Below are positions 54,346-64,000 of a stretch of DNA of 64,000 nt, in pieces. Under the pieces are notes generated by a model. That model had not been told where the DNA came from. It saw only the letters and a list, made by a program, of their open reading frames with translations, and did no database searches. The position numbers were made by a program, and so were the translations under genes. Numbering within the stretch: the stretch's first letter is position 1; every line of letters starts with the position of its first letter. The DNA comes from Symbiodinium microadriaticum (lineage: Eukaryota; Sar; Dinophyceae; Suessiales; Symbiodiniaceae), in assembly GCA_001939145.1 (NCBI GenBank), contig LSRX01000520.1, positions 1 through 64,000 of the forward strand. The letters are read 5' to 3'.

Positions 54346-55018
54346 CTTGTGCGTGCGTGTACATATACACACATTCATCTCTGCATATATGCGCAGATGA
54401 ATACCCGTACTCGGTGTGCCATGTAGCGCTCGAACCCAAACTGAGGATATCTCTCGACGCAGTCTCCAATAACCAACGCTGTCAAGGCCTTCAACAGCCG
54501 TGTCTCGAGATTCCAAAAGAGCCGAAACCGGAAAGCAACAAGAACTATGTTTTTTGAGGCAGCACCAAAAACCACCAAAGCACAGAAGCTGCACTTCGGG
54601 AATGATTGCCGTGCAATCTTTGGTATTTCTGTGAACTGTCTCGAGGAGTATGCTCATCTAGGGTCTCCCGCTGTGACATGTCTTGGACTCTCTGGAGAGA
54701 TGTCCCTCATAACACCTTCACGACTGCCTTGAGAGATGTGCTCATATTGGGTTTCTAGATTTTGGTATTCTGTCTGCTCGAGAAATGCCCCGCGACATCT
54801 TTGTCGGACTGCCCGCACAAACAGGCTCATCTTAGTTCCTGGAAATTGTTAGTTTCTTTGCTTTTTGTCGGCCAGTCTCGAGAAAGAAGAGGGATGGCCT
54901 TCCTGTCATCTGTCGCTATGTTTTCCCTTTGAGGAGGAGGAGCAAAACAAGGGCAATAAGGAAAGAGGAGTGGAGGGAGAGATACGAGAAGTGGGACCGT
55001 GTACATTGTTCTACCTAT
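54346..55018. other. Weakly repetitive interval with one open frame
   Basis: A plus frame to TGA 54732 reads AVKAFNSRVSRFQKSRNRKA, then EAAPKTTKAQKLHFGNDC, and may be coding. TCTCGAG-type motifs recur at about 54640, 54778 and 54882 with similar flanks, so it may instead be a diverged repeat. Confidence 0.3.
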
Positions 55019-55019
55019 A

Positions 55020-55020
55020 A

Positions 55021-55065
<45 letters not shown>

Positions 55066-55080
55066 CTCTCTCTCTCTCTN

Positions 55081-55116
<36 letters not shown>

Positions 55117-55125
55117 TGACACGCC
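55020..55125. repeat. (TA)n and (CT)n microsatellites with one N
   Basis: A TA run (55022-55062) is followed by CT runs (55068-55117). Base 55080 is N, the only ambiguous base noticed. 55130-55980 is C/T-rich with no supported exon. Confidence 0.95.
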
Positions 55126-55980
55126 TCATGTTTTTTGAAAAAGGAAGGGGAACACAACGAGAGTCGCACGTATCGCGCTGGAAAACCAAAGGTTGGAGGC
55201 TCCAGGCCCCTCTGCCTGGGTGCTCTCACCAGTGGCTCTCTCTTGCCTTCGCTTTTCGCTCTTCGCTCGCTCTACCCTGTCTCCTGCTCTCATCCCACTT
55301 TCCATTCCTGTTTTCTCCTCCGCCTTGCCCTCCGTCCGTTCCCCGGCTTCGTTTCAAGTGAATGAAACAGAGAATGCTAACAGAGGAAGAGCGCAGAGGC
55401 AGGATGAACCTTCCCGTTTTTCAGTTACAATTCTCTTTCCGCCCTTTCATCCCTTTCTCTTTCCCTCATCTTCATCTCTCTGTCTCTGTCTTCCGCCTCT
55501 TGCTTCTTGTTGTTGGCCTGTCCTATTTTGCGTCTCTTTCAAGCATCTTGCGTACTGTCTCCTTTCTTGTTCCTACCTTTCGTCAGAAAAGAAGTCAAGG
55601 GAACGAGCATGCGAGAGATGTGAGGATGGAAAGACGAAAAGGGAAAGAGGCCTGGTCTCGAGGCTTCGCTTGCTCGGTGCATGTCCTCTTACACAATCTC
55701 TCGGTGGTTTCTCACCAATTGGGACAAGAGAAAGATAAGCTTGATCTCAAGAGTGGTTCGATGCCCTTTCGGTCACCTTCCTCCTCTCTTCCTCTTGACC
55801 CTCCCTCTCTCTTTCTCTCTTTCCTTCTTGTCTTTCCTTTCCTGCTTTGGCTTCTTCCTTGCATCGCCCGGTTTCTCTTCTGAATGATAAAGGAACAACT
55901 AGGGAAGAGACAGGCAGAAAAAATGAGGGGCGAGGAGAATTTGGAGAGAGAAAATGAGAGGGGCACAGAGAGGAATCCCA

Positions 55981-56223
55981 AATGGTATCCCCCCATTTGG
56001 CCCATCCCTCCTCCCCCCGCCGTGGAACACTTTGGGCCTTGAGCTTGCGTGTGGAATGGTTGGGTGGTTTGGTTTAGACCTTCTTTCAATGGTTGTCCTG
56101 CCGCGGAACGGCTCGGGTCATGAGCTTCGGAGTTTAGTCTTGTCCTTTTGCGTCTCCGTCCCTCTCTGAAACAGGGGCCCTCTGCACAAGGCTCCAGACC
56201 CGTGTATTTGGGGGGATACCATT
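55981..56223. mobile_element. MITE-like inverted-repeat element, 243 bp
   Basis: AATGGTATCCCCCC at 55981-55994 is the exact reverse complement of GGGGGGATACCATT at 56210-56223. The interior has two related segments (GCCGTGGAACACTTTGGGCC and GCCGCGGAACGGCTCGGGTC). No coding capacity. No clear target-site duplication was seen, so a non-autonomous DNA transposon is only one explanation; a hairpin-forming repeat is another. Confidence 0.45.
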
Positions 56224-57168
56224 AAGGAGTGGGGTGGGGTGGTGGGTCGCACAGCGCACAACCTATTTATAAATATACAACGATATATCTGCATGCATTT
56301 GTGGCGTGTGTGTGTGTGCGCATGGGGGAGGGGCGGGTGGGTTTGAGGTACAGGGGTCAGAAGAAAGAGCTCGGACTTCTAGGCGAGAGCATCCATTTTC
56401 CGACTGTTGGGTTAATCGACGGCCGAGGCCAGTGCCTTATGTGATTTTCCTGTGAAGAACCTTCGAGCATGTCATTCGCAGCCCCGGAGCCTTCAGGCAG
56501 GCTTTTGCGCTGCCAGCTTCTCTGCGCCAGCTGACGCACTGATGACAGAGCCGCACGTGGGCGTTTAGAGGCCTCAAGACTCGGAGTCCAAAGCGACGCC
56601 CGCCCTGCTCCCACCCGGCAGACTGCAGGGAACATGACAGGTCCAGGGTTCACTGATGGAGCCCAAACGACAAGGAGTATAGCAGTATAGCGACGCGGTC
56701 TGGAGTTGAGGGCTGTAGGTCACGCATAGATTGCGAACTTCACCAGTGCGCCTTCGCATGTTGGGGTGGCTCCGACTACTGGACCGAAGGCCGAAATGCA
56801 CATTCAGAGCCTGCCTAGGCGCCTAGCAGAGTCACCAACAAAAGAGTAATACTCGGAGGCTCAGGTGGGATTTGAAGTCGGTGGACTTGTGAACGGCAGT
56901 GTTTTCATTTTGGCTTCGGCGTGCTCCTGAAGTGCGTTTTCACAATAAAACCTGTCATCTGCAAGTGGTCAGCAAAGCCCTCATCCTAAGTTGGAAACAA
57001 GTCCTGGCTCCTTTCATGCCAGCCTGAGGTATCAGAGCAGCTCTGATGGTGGGCTGTTGCGCTCTGCCGGTAACATGCTCCGCAAACGAGGCGGATACCG
57101 GGGTCTTGAACTTTGGATTTTGGTTGACACATGGAATCCCTGAGACGGCAGCAGGGTGAAGGCTTTAG

Positions 57169-58070
57169 GGGTGATTTGTTTTGCGGCGGCTTTCGCTTAT
57201 ATCCTGAAGAAGTCTAGAGTGTGGCCACGGCCCGTCCGCCAAAAGGCAAAGCTTGTGACCCACGAACTGCTTGAATCTGCCAGACTCCTGAACTTGGAAA
57301 GTTGTTGTTGGCAGGTCCGGCCGCCTTCGTTCGCGGATGGACGGCCAATTTTTGTCGGTTCCGCGGCACTCAACCTACCTCTATGAGAGGCATCGATGCC
57401 TGAACTTGAGCTCCCACCGGTCCAGCACTATGTTTCTAAATGCCCGGCAGACGCAAGAGGCAGAAAGCCCCAAACACTGTGCAGCAGTTTGAGAGCTCTT
57501 TGTGAGCCAGCTACAACAAACTAGAATCCGACCATCCGCTTGTTTTGGAGACACTCCGCATGAGCAACCGATCGGTAGAAAGAAGGCTCGTCTCTTCTCA
57601 GGGCTAGATGTTCATCATCTGATGCATCCGGCCATGCGCTCCTGAGGGTTATTAGGGGTTCAAGCTTGCGGAGATTTCCAGACCTTTCTGACTTTGCCAA
57701 AGTACGGACATGTGGTTTTCTTGGTCTGCGCAAACGTTGAATCGTGTAGATTTGCCGGAAGCTGAAGTTGGACACCGACCCGCCACTCCACATGTTGAAA
57801 ATGTACCGGACAGAGACCCGTCAGATTTTTCGAATTTCCACATATTTTTCCAAACCAAGCGACCAATGTTTCAACACCTCAGCATCTTCCCTTCACCCCG
57901 CGACCTACAAGCATCCTTGCTTTATGAAGCCCAAAGTAGCGCACAAATCGGCTTGCTTCGGTTCTGTTTCCCGAAGTCCACAGCGAGCGAGTTGTTATTA
58001 TTTCGTATCCGACGAGCTTTGCTTGGCATTACTTTGGGGCTTGTGCACGCTTTGTTGGGGCTCTGTTTGA
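57169..58070 (+). CDS. Two candidate exons of an unknown gene
   Basis: Exon 57169-57300 (acceptor GGCTTTAG) reads GVICFAAAFAYILKKSRVWP, then RPVRQKAKLVTHELLESARL, ending at AAA/GTTGTT. From 57750 (acceptor ATCGTGTAG) a frame reads ICRKLKLDTDPPLHMLKMYR, then TETRQIFRISTYFSKPSDQC, and stays open to TGA 58070. A possible ATG exon lies at 57075 (MLRKRGGYRGLELW). Whether they belong together is unknown. 56224-57074 shows nothing firm. Confidence 0.35.
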
Positions 58071-58135
58071 GCCTTTTCCTGTTGCCGTTGCCATGAACCT
58101 CTTAGATATCCTTAATCATCCTTGTTTGGGTCCTA

Positions 58136-58202
58136 TGGAGTGAGTGAGTGAGTGAGTGTGTGTGTGTGTGTCTCAATCAATTTGTGGCGCACGTGCGCAT
58201 GC

Positions 58203-58250
<48 letters not shown>
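58136..58250. repeat. (GAGT)n and (GT)n repeats preceding the TGCG array
   Basis: GAGT units pass into GT (58136-58170). After a short unique stretch another GT run (58206-58250) leads through GGGTGCGTGTGCG into the long TGCG array. Confidence 0.95.

Positions 58251-64000
<5,750 letters not shown>

Noticed and set aside
55080-55080. Single N inside a CT run
   Set aside because: Most likely an assembly or base-call ambiguity in a homocopolymer, not biology.

Overview
The window looks like nuclear DNA of a dinoflagellate, most plausibly Suessiales/Symbiodiniaceae-like. Reasons seen in the sequence: short exons (about 30-140 bp) joined by introns that use GT, GC and GA donors, nearly all units on one strand, many microsatellites, and relics of a tyrosine-recombinase element. 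The taxonomic call is inference. No rRNA, tRNA, CRISPR array or bacterial-type operon was seen. Genes were found by joining reading frames at plausible splice junctions by eye and checking codon phase. Most listed exons are therefore predictions, and many proteins are orphans to me.

Layout. 0.03-2.8 kb: decayed tyrosine-recombinase element on the minus strand. 3.7-9.4 kb: short orphan genes on plus, including one with an Arg/Gly-rich C-terminus (6.2-7.4 kb) and a five-exon orphan (8.5-9.4 kb). 10.0-12.8 kb: multi-pass membrane gene with SHTW, SRLW and FELAAY motifs. 14.3-17.1 kb: Pro/Ala/Val-rich gene and a helical orphan. 18.2-20.6 kb: the best gene, a multi-EF-hand calcium-binding protein in eight exons. 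22-25.6 kb: isolated exons. 25.6-27.3 kb: frameshifted coding relic. 29.7-34.7 kb: orphan multi-exon genes interrupted by a TA/CATA microsatellite. 35-40 kb: sparse, repeat-rich. 40.4-42.2 kb: eight-exon orphan. 42.3-44.5 kb: trinucleotide and 9-bp repeats. 44.5-46.5 kb: probable C2-domain gene. 46.6-50.2 kb: closely packed short orphan units. 50.4-51.5 kb: interstitial TTTAGGG repeat beside a degenerate satellite. 51.7-52.2 kb: membrane-protein exons. 52.9-54.0 kb: SLC25 mitochondrial carrier, incomplete at its 3' end. 54-58 kb: microsatellites, a 243-bp inverted-repeat element and two last exon candidates. 58.26-64 kb: an apparently perfect TGCG tetranucleotide array of about 5.74 kb that runs off the window.

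The recognisable genes suggest ordinary cell functions (calcium sensing, mitochondrial metabolite transport, membrane signalling or lipid contact). They do not form one pathway. The arrangement, with almost all units head-to-tail on plus, matches the unidirectional gene arrays known from dinoflagellates. I see no proven new system. The strongest candidates for follow-up are the TGCG array, the telomere-repeat/satellite junction, the splice-site usage of the EF-hand gene, and the hexamer bias over the recombinase relic.
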